Source: Gallalistipes aquisgranensis | GTDB taxonomy: Bacteria; Bacteroidota; Bacteroidia; Bacteroidales; Rikenellaceae | Direction: 5' to 3' | Assembly: GCF_014982715.1 (NCBI RefSeq) | Contig: NZ_JADCJY010000001.1 | Span: forward strand, 1,178,001 to 1,242,000 | DNA length: 64,000 nucleotides | In this document: positions 52,351 through 61,384 of the stretch, in pieces | Layout: every line of letters begins with the position of its first letter | How positions within the stretch are numbered: position 1 is the stretch's first letter | The notes under the pieces: generated by a model | Database searches by the model: none | What the model saw: only the letters and a program-made list of their open reading frames with translations | Told to the model about the DNA's origin: nothing | Program-made: the position numbers and the translations under genes

Positions 52351-55300
52351 TTAGAAAGTGATATTGATACCGAAAATCATGGAGAAACTCTTCGGATAGG
52401 CCGAGTAGTCCACTCCGGGAGTCAGCGGGTTACTGCGCAGGGAACTTACTTCCGGATCGAAACCCGAGTAATTGGTCCAGGTATAGATGTTATAAGCGGT
52501 CGCATAGATACGCAGATTTTGCAGCCGGCATTTCTTGGCGATCTTCTGAGGTACCGTATAACCCAAAGTAATGTTGTTGATCCGCAGGAACGAAGCGTCT
52601 TCCACAGCCCAGGAGTGGGCGAAACGCGGCAGTTCGCCCGATTTCACCCGCCATATCTTCGCATCCTTGTTGAGTTCGGCCAGTTCGTTGAGATCGGTCA
52701 CGAACACACCCTCGTCGTTGATCAGACGGAAACGGTCGCGCATCACACCCAGGAAATTCCGATAGGAGCTGTACGTATTGGTATAGGCCAGCTTATTGGC
52801 ATTGAGCACTTTGTTTCCATAGCTGAAGTTCAGGAATATACCCAGGTCGAAGTTATGGAACGAGAAGGTGTTGTTCAGGCCGCCGATGAATTTCGGATTG
52901 GTATTACCGATAATCGTACGGTCATTGTCGGGAGTGATAACCGGGTTTCCCCGCTCATCCTTCTGTCCGCCGATCCACTTGAACTTGATGTCGCCCGGAG
53001 TGATTTTCGTATCGCCCTTGATATAGGGGACTCCGTCTTTGAGTTTCCATGTATTGGTCGAAGCGTCGTAACTTTCGAAATCGGCTGCCGTATAGAATCC
53101 GTCCGTGATATAACCGTAAATCATGCCCACAGGCTGCCCCACCTGCACGATATAATCGTAGATGGTTTTGGCCCAACCGGAATTCTCCAGATACGATTGC
53201 TGGGCTCCCAGTTCGTCCCGGTTCAGCCCCAGGATTTTTCCACGGTTGAACGAGATGTTGAAATCGGTCGTCCACTGGAACTTCTTATGATTGATGTTCA
53301 TCGAATTGATCGTGATTTCATATCCTTTGTTGCGCGTGCTTCCCACATTCTTGTACTGGGTCGTATAGCCTGAAGTTCCAGGAATTCTTGCCTTGAGCAA
53401 CAGATCTTCGGTCTTATTGTAATAGTAGTCGAACACCACATTGATCTTTCCGCCGAGGAAACCCAGATCGGCTCCTATATCGAACGCTTTGGTCGTCTCC
53501 CATTTCAGAGAGGGAGACGCGATGGTCGTAGGCTGCACGCCCGTGCTGACGGAACCGGCATCGGCCGCATATCCGGTGGTCGAGAAGGTGGAAGCAAACA
53601 GGTTGTTGCCGATCCGGTTATTCCCCGAGAGACCGTAGCTGGCCCTCAGTTTCAGATTCGAGAAGACATTCAGCCGTTTCACCCACGGCTCCTCCATGAT
53701 GCGCCATGCAGCGGAAACCGAAGGGAAATATCCCCAATGGTTCTCTTTGGCGAACTTCGACGAACCGTCCGCACGGAGATTGGCGGTAAACAGATACTTA
53801 TCCCGGAAACCGTACATAACCCGGCCGAAGAAAGAGGACAGCCGCTCCTCGCTGATTTTGGAACTGGGCTTCGACGCGATAGCGCCCTGTCCCAGATCGG
53901 CCAAACCGATATCCGAATTCGGGAACTGCATGGCTCCGGCCAGCAGGTATTTGCTTTTATAGGTGACGATCTCCTGTCCGACCATCATCGAAAAACTGTG
54001 TATCTTGTTGAATGTCGTCGCATAGGTCAGATAAGCCGATTCGGTCAGTTTCATCGTCTCGGTCGGTTCGATGGTGCCGTACGGGCCGCCTTTCTCCACA
54101 CGTACATCGTGCAGCCTCTCGTCGAAGAACTCTTCCACCCGGTTGTTTCCCGCAGACATACCTCCCGTGACGGAAAACGTGAGGTCTTTCAGAATCTTAT
54201 ACTCCAGACTTCCGTTGAAAAATGCAGTCCGGTAGGTCTTTTTCTTGTACTGGGCCTCCGCTCTCACGATGGGATTGGTAAGGAAATCCCCGCCCGAATC
54301 ATCCTCCGTCTCGCTGATGAGCGCGTCATCGTTATCGTTGGGACCGAGCACGGGCCGGTAGCTGATCGTGTTGCCGAGCATGGCATTGTCGAGCGAACCG
54401 GACACGGAACTGCCCAGCACCTCCCGCGAGGTATAGTTTCCGTTAACGGAAAGCCTCAACCGGTCGGAAACCTTTTGGTCGAAGCTGATCTTGATATAAT
54501 CCCTCTTGGCACTCGACGCGATCATCACGCCCTCTTCCGAATAATGTCCGTATTTGACCATGTACTTCGAATTCTGCGTACCGCCGCTGATCGAGATGTT
54601 ATGATTGTGCGTCAAGGCATTGCGTCCGAACACCTCTCGCTGCCAATCGACACCCGACCGGTTCTTGTAGATTCCGAGCTCCTCGAAAGGTCCGTAGCGT
54701 TTCGTGAAATTTTCCGCAGCGGAAGCGGCTGCATCGGGCATATTCGCTATTTCGTACTGGGCCATGACATATTCGTAGGGGCTCAGCACATCCAGAAAAC
54801 GGTTCAGTTTCTTGAACCCCACATAACCGTCGTACGAAACTTTCGATTTGCCGACAGACCCTTTCTTGGTCGTGATCACGATGACGCCGTTGGCACCCCG
54901 TGCCCCGTATATAGCCGTCGAGGAAGCGTCCTTCAGGACGTCGATCGACTCGATGTCCGCGGGATTTACGGAAGTAAGGCCGTCATCGCTCGGGAAGCCG
55001 TCCACGATATAGAGCGGTGAATTGTCCTGTGAGATGGAACCGCCGCCCCGGACCCGTATCTGGATATCGGCATCGGGATTTCCCTCGGTCGTCGTAACCT
55101 GCACGCCGGCCAGCCGGCCGGCAATGGCCTCGGCAGCCGTAGCCACGGGCACCTTCACCAATTCTTTGCCGCTGATGGAGGAAACCGAGCCGGTGAGGTC
55201 TTTCTTTTTCACCGTTCCGTAACCGATCACCACCACATCCTCCATTTTCTGTACGTCACCCTGCATCGAAACATTGACCGAAGTTCCTCCGGCCACCTGT

Positions 55301-55827
55301 TTCTCGACAGGTATACATCCGATAAAGGAGAACACAAGCACAGGGCTTTTCACCAAAGAGACCCTGATCGAATAGTGACCGCCGGCATCCGTCGTGGTTC
55401 CCGACTGGGTCCCTTTCACCACGACGGTCACACCCGCCAGCGGTTTTCCCGCCTCGTCCGTCACCGTACCGCTCACCGAAGAGGCATCCTTCACGTTGAA
55501 AGGAGTGATAACGATGGCATCATTCTCCATCACCTTATAGGTGAGATTACTGCCTTTGAGCAGTTTTTCCAGAATCGTCTTCACGGAGGCGTCCGCATAT
55601 TCGGCACTCACCCTCGTGTTGAAGAAAGAGAGATCGTCGCTGTAAAAGAAACGATAGGAGGAGGCGGACTCGATCTTTTTGAGGACCTCTTTGACTGTGC
55701 CGTTCCTGACGGACAGGGAGACTTTCGCATCCTGTGCACCGGCTCCCAACGGCAAAAGGAGCAGCAACAGTCCCGCCAACGGCATCAGATGCCGGGACAG
55801 GATGGCCGAATGACCAAATTTTTTCAT
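52351..55827 (-). CDS. susC: SusC/RagA-family TonB-linked receptor with STN signalling domain
   Basis: A 1158-residue outer-membrane receptor. After the signal come an STN domain (about 35-105: VSLSVRNGTVKEVLKKIESA), a carboxypeptidase-regulatory-like domain (about 115-200), a SusC plug (about 210-335: DIQIRVRGGGSIS, PLYIVDGFPSDDG, DASSTAIYGARGANGVIVITTK) and the barrel ending MIFGINITF. The STN domain contacts a FecR anti-sigma in the periplasm, which fits the FecR/ECF genes upstream. ATG 55827 is chosen over a TTG two codons earlier. Confidence 0.97.
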   Translation of the reverse strand: MKKFGHSAILSRHLMPLAGLLLLLLPLGAGAQDAKVSLSVRNGTVKEVLKKIESASSYRFFYSDDLSFFNTRVSAEYADASVKTILEKLLKGSNLTYKVMENDAIVITPFNVKDASSVSGTVTDEAGKPLAGVTVVVKGTQSGTTTDAGGHYSIRVSLVKSPVLVFSFIGCIPVEKQVAGGTSVNVSMQGDVQKMEDVVVIGYGTVKKKDLTGSVSSISGKELVKVPVATAAEAIAGRLAGVQVTTTEGNPDADIQIRVRGGGSISQDNSPLYIVDGFPSDDGLTSVNPADIESIDVLKDASSTAIYGARGANGVIVITTKKGSVGKSKVSYDGYVGFKKLNRFLDVLSPYEYVMAQYEIANMPDAAASAAENFTKRYGPFEELGIYKNRSGVDWQREVFGRNALTHNHNISISGGTQNSKYMVKYGHYSEEGVMIASSAKRDYIKISFDQKVSDRLRLSVNGNYTSREVLGSSVSGSLDNAMLGNTISYRPVLGPNDNDDALISETEDDSGGDFLTNPIVRAEAQYKKKTYRTAFFNGSLEYKILKDLTFSVTGGMSAGNNRVEEFFDERLHDVRVEKGGPYGTIEPTETMKLTESAYLTYATTFNKIHSFSMMVGQEIVTYKSKYLLAGAMQFPNSDIGLADLGQGAIASKPSSKISEERLSSFFGRVMYGFRDKYLFTANLRADGSSKFAKENHWGYFPSVSAAWRIMEEPWVKRLNVFSNLKLRASYGLSGNNRIGNNLFASTFSTTGYAADAGSVSTGVQPTTIASPSLKWETTKAFDIGADLGFLGGKINVVFDYYYNKTEDLLLKARIPGTSGYTTQYKNVGSTRNKGYEITINSMNINHKKFQWTTDFNISFNRGKILGLNRDELGAQQSYLENSGWAKTIYDYIVQVGQPVGMIYGYITDGFYTAADFESYDASTNTWKLKDGVPYIKGDTKITPGDIKFKWIGGQKDERGNPVITPDNDRTIIGNTNPKFIGGLNNTFSFHNFDLGIFLNFSYGNKVLNANKLAYTNTYSSYRNFLGVMRDRFRLINDEGVFVTDLNELAELNKDAKIWRVKSGELPRFAHSWAVEDASFLRINNITLGYTVPQKIAKKCRLQNLRIYATAYNIYTWTNYSGFDPEVSSLRSNPLTPGVDYSAYPKSFSMIFGINITF

Positions 55828-55870
55828 AAGCAAGGTTTTTAAATCAGGAATTAAGTATTGTGGTTAGGTT

Positions 55871-58800
55871 CTATCTCGTTTCCGCCCGAAACGCAGGAAG
55901 GTTGTAGCCTGAGACACAGACCGCCGGCAGGCGCCCCCCCGCATCCGACGAGTCGCAGTCGATCAGCACGGTTTTCCGTTCGCCCGGCAACATCCAGAAA
56001 TAGTTGTCGGTATAGAGTGCGGGTAAAATACGTTCGTCCGTACCGGCGTCCCGCAGGGAGAGACGGATCATCGCTCCGACGACACGTCCCCGGTTGGTCA
56101 GCTCCACCCGCCAATAACTCCGGCCGTCGCGTTCGTACCGGTCGGCCACGGCCTCGATACGCGCATCGCCGATCTCGTTGAGCAGACGCATGTCTTCCGG
56201 TTTGTCGTACCGCCAGTAGAAATTTTCCGAAAGAAGCTCCCCGCGCCGCCCGCGCATCTCGAGACGGACGAAGTGCAGAGGAGGCAGCCCGGGAGCGAAA
56301 TCGACCGCAAAAGCGGGGACCATATCCGACGCGGGTATATCCAGCGTCATACGCTGCGTTTTTCCGTATTGTTTCCCGCTCACGTCATAGACCGCAGCGG
56401 TTACGGTCACCCCTTTCAGAGGTCTCGCCGTGTGATTGACGGCATCCACCTTCCAGTCGGGGAGCGAAGCCTGTACATGGTGGCTTTCACATCCCTTCTT
56501 GGCTCCGGCCCAGGTCCCGTTCACCTCGAAATCGTAATCGTAAGTCTGCCACACGGTCGAATACCATGCCGGGTGGGTCATCCACAGCAATACGCCGGAA
56601 CAGTCCTTCCAGAGTTTATGGTTCCACGCCTCGAACATGGCCCGGATATTGTCGTAGTTGATGAACTGGGCCTTGAGGCAATAATCCTCCATCGAGGCGA
56701 CAGGCCCCAGTCTCGAAGTGAACGCATCGATGTAACGGCTGATCGCCTGTCCGCTTTTGGCACTGTAATCATGATAGTACCAGGTCTCGCCGATAGGCCA
56801 CGCCTGATCCTGTCCGCACATACGGAGCATCGTCTCGTAGACGGGCACCGTAGGCAAACCGATCTCCGACTTGAAACCGTGCGCCATTCTGTAATACTCC
56901 TCGGGTGGCAGCCAGAAATAAGGTCCTTCCCCGCCCCATACGATATCGTCCGCCGAATGGGACATATACAGCCTCGTGCTGTCGCATTCCCGCACGGCCT
57001 TCCGGATACTCCGGTCGATCACGATCGCCGGATAGGTCTCGTTACTGGCGCACCACAGGGCGATCGAAGGATGGTTGCGGAAACGAAGGATATTCTCACG
57101 GACGATCTCACAATAGCGCACCTTGTCGTCGGGATGTCCGCCCCACAGATCGGAAAAGACCAGCACTCCGTATTCATCGCAGCAGTCGAAAAAATCGGGA
57201 TTCAGAAAATTACCCATCCATGCACGGATCATATTCATCTTCGAATCGCGGTGAAAACGCAGAGCCGTCTCCATCCGTTCGCGCGGCATCCGCAAGGCCA
57301 GCTCCTCCAGTCCCCAGTTACCTCCCTTGCAGAAAATCCGCACGCCGTTGACCGACACCACCAGATGGGGTGTCGGAGACTCCGTACACTCCCTGACGGT
57401 CCGCCACGAACGCTTGTCGTCCGAAACCTGTATTTTGTACCGGGCCGCCAGGCCGTCCGAATCCCAACCGGCAATCACCCAGTCGAAACTTCTCCGCTCG
57501 CCCAGATCGACCAAAGCCCATTCGTCACGGTCTCCCGCAGAGAACCATTTCGAGACACCCCGCACATCAGTCAGATTCGAAGCAGGATATTTCGGGGCAC
57601 GGACGGAGGAGACCTCCGTTTTTTTCCATGCGGCCAAATCGTTTTCCACATCCCGGCTGTCATAAACCGAAAGGTCGAACATCCCGAACCGGTCAACGCA
57701 CGACTCCTCCATCAGAATCCGGACATACCGGGCTTCGGTACGTTCGATCCGGTAAGAGCCCCGCCGTTCCTTGCTCAGGGGGGTATTATAGGTAATCTTC
57801 CGCACGCCGAAACGGCATCGGTAGGTGTCGCTGGTCTTTCCGTCCACCGATGCGGTCACAGTCAGATCATAAAGGTTCTGGGGTCCGTAGCCGTTCGGCC
57901 ACCACAGCTTCGGCCGACTCATCTTCAGCTGCTTATGGGTATCCGGACCGAATTTTACCTCGAGCGTCTCTCCCGGAGCGACCGTCACCGTCCGCTCGAC
58001 CGCCACCCGGTCGAAAGCGGCCCGTACGGTCACCTGCCGGCCGCTGCCGGACCCGTTCCTCACGGGTACGTTCAACCATACGAAAGCACGGGTGGTGTCG
58101 GGCAGATCCAGATCGGTCTGCACATGGGGGTGCTCGATCGTAACGTCACCCACGGTTCTCAACCTGACTTCCTCGAGAATGCCGATCCCCCTGTCCCGCA
58201 TGGCTGGCATCCAATCCCAGCCTGAAGAACAGATATAGGTAGGCGAAGAACGGCTGATCACACGGGAATTGACCCAGGCATTGCCGGCGGCACCTTTGTC
58301 GCCCGGGACACCGACCTTCTCCATCGGGCATATCCGCACGGCAACCACGTTCTCTCCTTCCGGGTCGAGATAACGGGTCACGTCGAACGCTCCCTGCACG
58401 AAACAACGGTCGATCTCTCCCACCCGGTGTCCGTTCACCCAGAAATCGGCATGGTGATTTACCTTGTCGGCTTCGAGCAGTACACGGCGCCCACGTACAT
58501 CGAAGCCTTCAGGCAAACGGAACGCCCTGCGGTACCACCAGTTCCGACGACAGAGTACCTCGGGTATCTTCAGATTGTTGAGCCCCGCCACAGGATCGGG
58601 AAACACCTCCTGTTCCACCAGAGTGGCCACCACCGTTCCCGGCACCGTGGCGTCGTACCACGAAGCGGTCGGAAATCCCGGCCGGGATATTTTCTCCCCT
58701 TCATCGGCCCCGTTCCATCCCTCGCAGGTCATCTCCCATCCCTCCGTAACGGGCAGCACCGAGGACGACCGGAGGCGTAATTCCCTGGCAAACGCCGTTT

Positions 58801-59416
58801 TGGGTTTGCGGCGTTCTTTCCACCCGTTCGTAGATGGCCGTTGTACTCCGCATGTGCCGTATATCTCGAGCTCATTGATCCCCACGGGCAGATTCGAAGA
58901 GACTTCCTCGATCAGCACACGGACGAACCGCCAGCTTCCCGCAGGAAGCGCCGTCTCCATCCATCCGCCCCTGCCATCGGAAACCCGGGCCAGCACGGTC
59001 CACTTCTCCCCCGTATCCGATCCTTCGATCCGGTAACGGACAGGATAACTCGAATAAACTTCATGTCCCAACGTAAAACGCCGGTCCTCCACGTAAACGG
59101 GTGTAGACGCATCCGCCTCGCAGAAAATCCGTACCGAAGAGAGAGAGCATTTCGCCTGCAAATCGACCGCAATCCACTGGGGCAATGTTCGGACAGGCAT
59201 CGTACCTTTGTCATAATCGACGAAAAAACGGGCCCGCCAGCCTGTCTGCGTCTCTCCGTCCACGGCAAACTCTCCCTGTGCGGGAGCATGATCGGTGGAG
59301 GAGACGGAAACGGGACGGTTCAACGCCAGATTTTCCACGGCCGGCCGGGCCGTTCCGCAGAGCATCGTGCAGAAAATCAAAACAGGGACAGAAATTCGGT
59401 AAAAGTTCGGAATCAT
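55871..59416 (-). CDS. GH2 exo-beta-glycosidase with two discoidin (F5/8-type) domains
   Basis: An 1181-residue secreted protein. An N-terminal discoidin domain (about 30-190: LNRPVSVSSTDHAPAQ, ELEIYG) is followed by the GH2 jelly roll (about 220-430), an Ig-like domain (about 430-590), a second discoidin-like insert (about 595-700: VRILMEES, WALVDLGERRSFDWVIAGWDS) and the TIM barrel (about 705-990). The barrel has acid/base Glu in CASNETYP and candidate nucleophile Glu in FKSEIGLP. It resembles exo-beta-glucosaminidase/mannosidase-type GH2 enzymes. The second discoidin splits the GH2 architecture, which is unusual. Confidence 0.88.
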   Translation of the reverse strand: MIPNFYRISVPVLIFCTMLCGTARPAVENLALNRPVSVSSTDHAPAQGEFAVDGETQTGWRARFFVDYDKGTMPVRTLPQWIAVDLQAKCSLSSVRIFCEADASTPVYVEDRRFTLGHEVYSSYPVRYRIEGSDTGEKWTVLARVSDGRGGWMETALPAGSWRFVRVLIEEVSSNLPVGINELEIYGTCGVQRPSTNGWKERRKPKTAFARELRLRSSSVLPVTEGWEMTCEGWNGADEGEKISRPGFPTASWYDATVPGTVVATLVEQEVFPDPVAGLNNLKIPEVLCRRNWWYRRAFRLPEGFDVRGRRVLLEADKVNHHADFWVNGHRVGEIDRCFVQGAFDVTRYLDPEGENVVAVRICPMEKVGVPGDKGAAGNAWVNSRVISRSSPTYICSSGWDWMPAMRDRGIGILEEVRLRTVGDVTIEHPHVQTDLDLPDTTRAFVWLNVPVRNGSGSGRQVTVRAAFDRVAVERTVTVAPGETLEVKFGPDTHKQLKMSRPKLWWPNGYGPQNLYDLTVTASVDGKTSDTYRCRFGVRKITYNTPLSKERRGSYRIERTEARYVRILMEESCVDRFGMFDLSVYDSRDVENDLAAWKKTEVSSVRAPKYPASNLTDVRGVSKWFSAGDRDEWALVDLGERRSFDWVIAGWDSDGLAARYKIQVSDDKRSWRTVRECTESPTPHLVVSVNGVRIFCKGGNWGLEELALRMPRERMETALRFHRDSKMNMIRAWMGNFLNPDFFDCCDEYGVLVFSDLWGGHPDDKVRYCEIVRENILRFRNHPSIALWCASNETYPAIVIDRSIRKAVRECDSTRLYMSHSADDIVWGGEGPYFWLPPEEYYRMAHGFKSEIGLPTVPVYETMLRMCGQDQAWPIGETWYYHDYSAKSGQAISRYIDAFTSRLGPVASMEDYCLKAQFINYDNIRAMFEAWNHKLWKDCSGVLLWMTHPAWYSTVWQTYDYDFEVNGTWAGAKKGCESHHVQASLPDWKVDAVNHTARPLKGVTVTAAVYDVSGKQYGKTQRMTLDIPASDMVPAFAVDFAPGLPPLHFVRLEMRGRRGELLSENFYWRYDKPEDMRLLNEIGDARIEAVADRYERDGRSYWRVELTNRGRVVGAMIRLSLRDAGTDERILPALYTDNYFWMLPGERKTVLIDCDSSDAGGRLPAVCVSGYNLPAFRAETR

Positions 59417-59460
59417 CGCCTATCGGGTTTGGGGTTCATTCGCAGGTTTCATCGCAGGAG

Positions 59461-60627
59461 TCAGGGCCGGCCGTTTCGTATCGCCGCACTGTTAAAGGTT
59501 TTCTGAAGATTCTTGTCGGAAAAGAGCAGTACGGTGCCCTTGTCTATCTTATAGTCGACGGGCATGGCCCGGTGTATGATCTTCATCACTTCGTCGATCG
59601 TTTCCCCCTCGAAAGAGCCGTTGAAACGGTAGTCTTTGATCTCCTCCCCCGTAAAATAGACGGAAACGTTGTAGCGACGTTCGATCTTGTGCATCAGCGA
59701 CTCCAACCGCTCTCCCTCGATCACCCAACGGTCCTCTTTCCACGAAGTGTATATCTCGGGATTGTTCTCCACCTTCACGGCAGGCACGCGTGCGATCACC
59801 GATATATTCCGTGCAACCGGAGTCAGGCTCGACTCCTCCAGCGACCGGGCCATCTTGGCCCGGGCATCTTCCCCGCTGAAGTACTCGACCGTCTGGTTCG
59901 GAGCGACCCGTATCGGTTCCGGAATATGATCGCCGTTGATCGTGACGGAACCGTGCACGAGCGTCGTCGTAACGGAATTATCCTCCTCATAGGCCGAAAC
60001 GTTGAAAGCCGTTCCGGTCGCTACGATCGAAATATCCCGGACCTTCACGACGAAAGGTTTGCGGGGATCGGTCGTCACATCGAAATAGGCCTCACCCTCC
60101 AACCGTATCTCCCGCTCCTTTTCATTGTAATCGGGAGCGTAGCTGATCCGGCTGCCGGCATTGACCCATATCCGGCTGCCGTCCGGCAACGAAGTCGAAG
60201 CCCGCGAACCGAACGACACGGAAAATTCGATCCGGTCCGCCCTTCCTCCGGCGGAGGAAACCGATTCAGGAAAAGTTCCCCGGAACTTATAAAGCAATAC
60301 CCCGCAACCGAAAGCCGCAACGACGATCACGGCGGCATAACGCAACAGAGAAACCGAAAACCGGCGTTTATGAAGCACCCCGGATCGGGGAACCACCCGC
60401 CGCCGCAGGAACAGACTCCACTGCATCTCCGCAGACAGACGTGTATCCCGGCAAAGGGTAAGCGAAGCCAGATGGACGTTCCTCAGACCGATAAAATAAG
60501 TACGGTTCTCATCCGAACGCCGTATCCATTCCAGCAGAAAACGGTTCTCGTCCGGCACGGTTTCCCGACAGAAAAAGCGTACGATCAGATCGTCTATATC
60601 AATAGGTATGGAAAAAGTTCCGGACAT
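59461..60627 (-). CDS. FecR-family anti-sigma factor (copy 1)
   Basis: A 388-residue FecR-like protein. The cytoplasmic N-terminal anti-sigma part (about 8-60: DIDDLIVRFFCRETVPDENRF) precedes a membrane segment (about 95-115). The periplasmic FecR domain (about 130-235: SLPDGSRIWVNAGSRISY, LEGEAYFDV, VATGTAFNVSAY) and a C-terminal secretin/TonB-like DUF4974 domain (about 300-375) follow. It is divergent from the ECF sigma gene and heads the minus-strand PUL operon, so it probably relays SusC occupancy to that sigma factor. Confidence 0.94.
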   Translation of the reverse strand: MSGTFSIPIDIDDLIVRFFCRETVPDENRFLLEWIRRSDENRTYFIGLRNVHLASLTLCRDTRLSAEMQWSLFLRRRVVPRSGVLHKRRFSVSLLRYAAVIVVAAFGCGVLLYKFRGTFPESVSSAGGRADRIEFSVSFGSRASTSLPDGSRIWVNAGSRISYAPDYNEKEREIRLEGEAYFDVTTDPRKPFVVKVRDISIVATGTAFNVSAYEEDNSVTTTLVHGSVTINGDHIPEPIRVAPNQTVEYFSGEDARAKMARSLEESSLTPVARNISVIARVPAVKVENNPEIYTSWKEDRWVIEGERLESLMHKIERRYNVSVYFTGEEIKDYRFNGSFEGETIDEVMKIIHRAMPVDYKIDKGTVLLFSDKNLQKTFNSAAIRNGRP

Positions 60628-60742
60628 AGGTTTGCGGAAAAGAATTGTCGTTTTTTACGTTCGTTCGATAGTATGACGCAGGAAGCGGAGTAGCGGTCTA
60701 AAGGAGAGTGAAATTTTCATTAAGAAGGAAAGAAATATGATA

Positions 60743-60769
60743 TTTGTACTATTTTATTATTTATATTTG
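60743..60769 (+). promoter_or_regulatory. Promoter of the ECF sigma gene
   Basis: A -7 box TATATTTG at 60762-60769 has TTTG at 60743-60746 (spacer only 15 nt, shorter than usual). The predicted transcript starts downstream of a false ATG at 60744 and upstream of ATG 60813. The whole divergent gap 60628-60812 is AT-rich and must also contain the FecR1/PUL promoter, which I could not define. Confidence 0.5.
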
Positions 60770-60812
60770 TGTAGGCGAATCCCACGACAGGACCGCTTCT
60801 CAACCCGAACCG

Positions 60813-61367
60813 ATGAACGAAACCTCTGCCGTACCGTTTTCCATAGCTATATGCGACGACTCGTTCGATGCGATCTTTCATTCGCATTACAGATTGCTGT
60901 ATGCCTATGCGCTGGGAATCGTACACCATAGGGAAATGGCCCGGGACATCGTACAGGAAGTGTTTCTCAAATTATGGAGAAACCGGCAGCGGATCGAGAT
61001 CAACACGAGCCTGAAGGCCTACCTGATCCGCATGACACGCAACCAGTGTCTGGACACGCTGCGCGAGGGAAAATACGCCGACCGAAACATCAATATAGAA
61101 GATACGCTCTGCCGTATCGAAATCATGGGGCTCGACGAAGCCGACCCCGTGTTCGACCGGCTCTACTCCGAAGAGTTGCAGGCCCGCTTCAGGGAAGCTG
61201 TGGAATCGCTTCCCGAACAGTGCAGAAAAATATTCCTACTGAACCGGCAGAACGGGCTTTCCTACCTGGAGATCGCCGCGGCGCTCGGGATTTCTCACAG
61301 CACCGTAAAAAACCAAATGGTGATCGCCATGCGTAAACTGCACGATGCATTAAAACCGTTTTTTTAA
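60813..61367 (+). CDS. ECF-type RNA polymerase sigma-70 factor
   Basis: A 184-residue ECF sigma factor. Region 2 (about 15-85: FDAIFHSHYRLLYAYALGI, DIVQEVFLKLWRNR) and region 4 (about 125-180: ESLPEQCRKIFLLNRQNGLSYLEIA, ISHSTVKNQM) are complete. It belongs to the Bacteroidetes PUL-type ECF group. It lies between two FecR genes, one divergent and one 17 nt downstream. ATG 60813 is set by the promoter position. Confidence 0.94.
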   Translation: MNETSAVPFSIAICDDSFDAIFHSHYRLLYAYALGIVHHREMARDIVQEVFLKLWRNRQRIEINTSLKAYLIRMTRNQCLDTLREGKYADRNINIEDTLCRIEIMGLDEADPVFDRLYSEELQARFREAVESLPEQCRKIFLLNRQNGLSYLEIAAALGISHSTVKNQMVIAMRKLHDALKPFF

Positions 61368-61384
61368 CTACCTTTGTGGTACTC

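Noticed and set aside
50521-53373. A 950-codon open frame antisense to SusD/SusC
   Set aside because: It mirrors two clear genes on the other strand, has no recognisable domain, and GC-rich genes commonly leave such antisense frames open.
61369-61376. TACCTTTG as a promoter of the second FecR gene
   Set aside because: It is only 8 nt before the start codon, has no -33 partner and overlaps the end of the sigma gene region; co-transcription with sigma is simpler.
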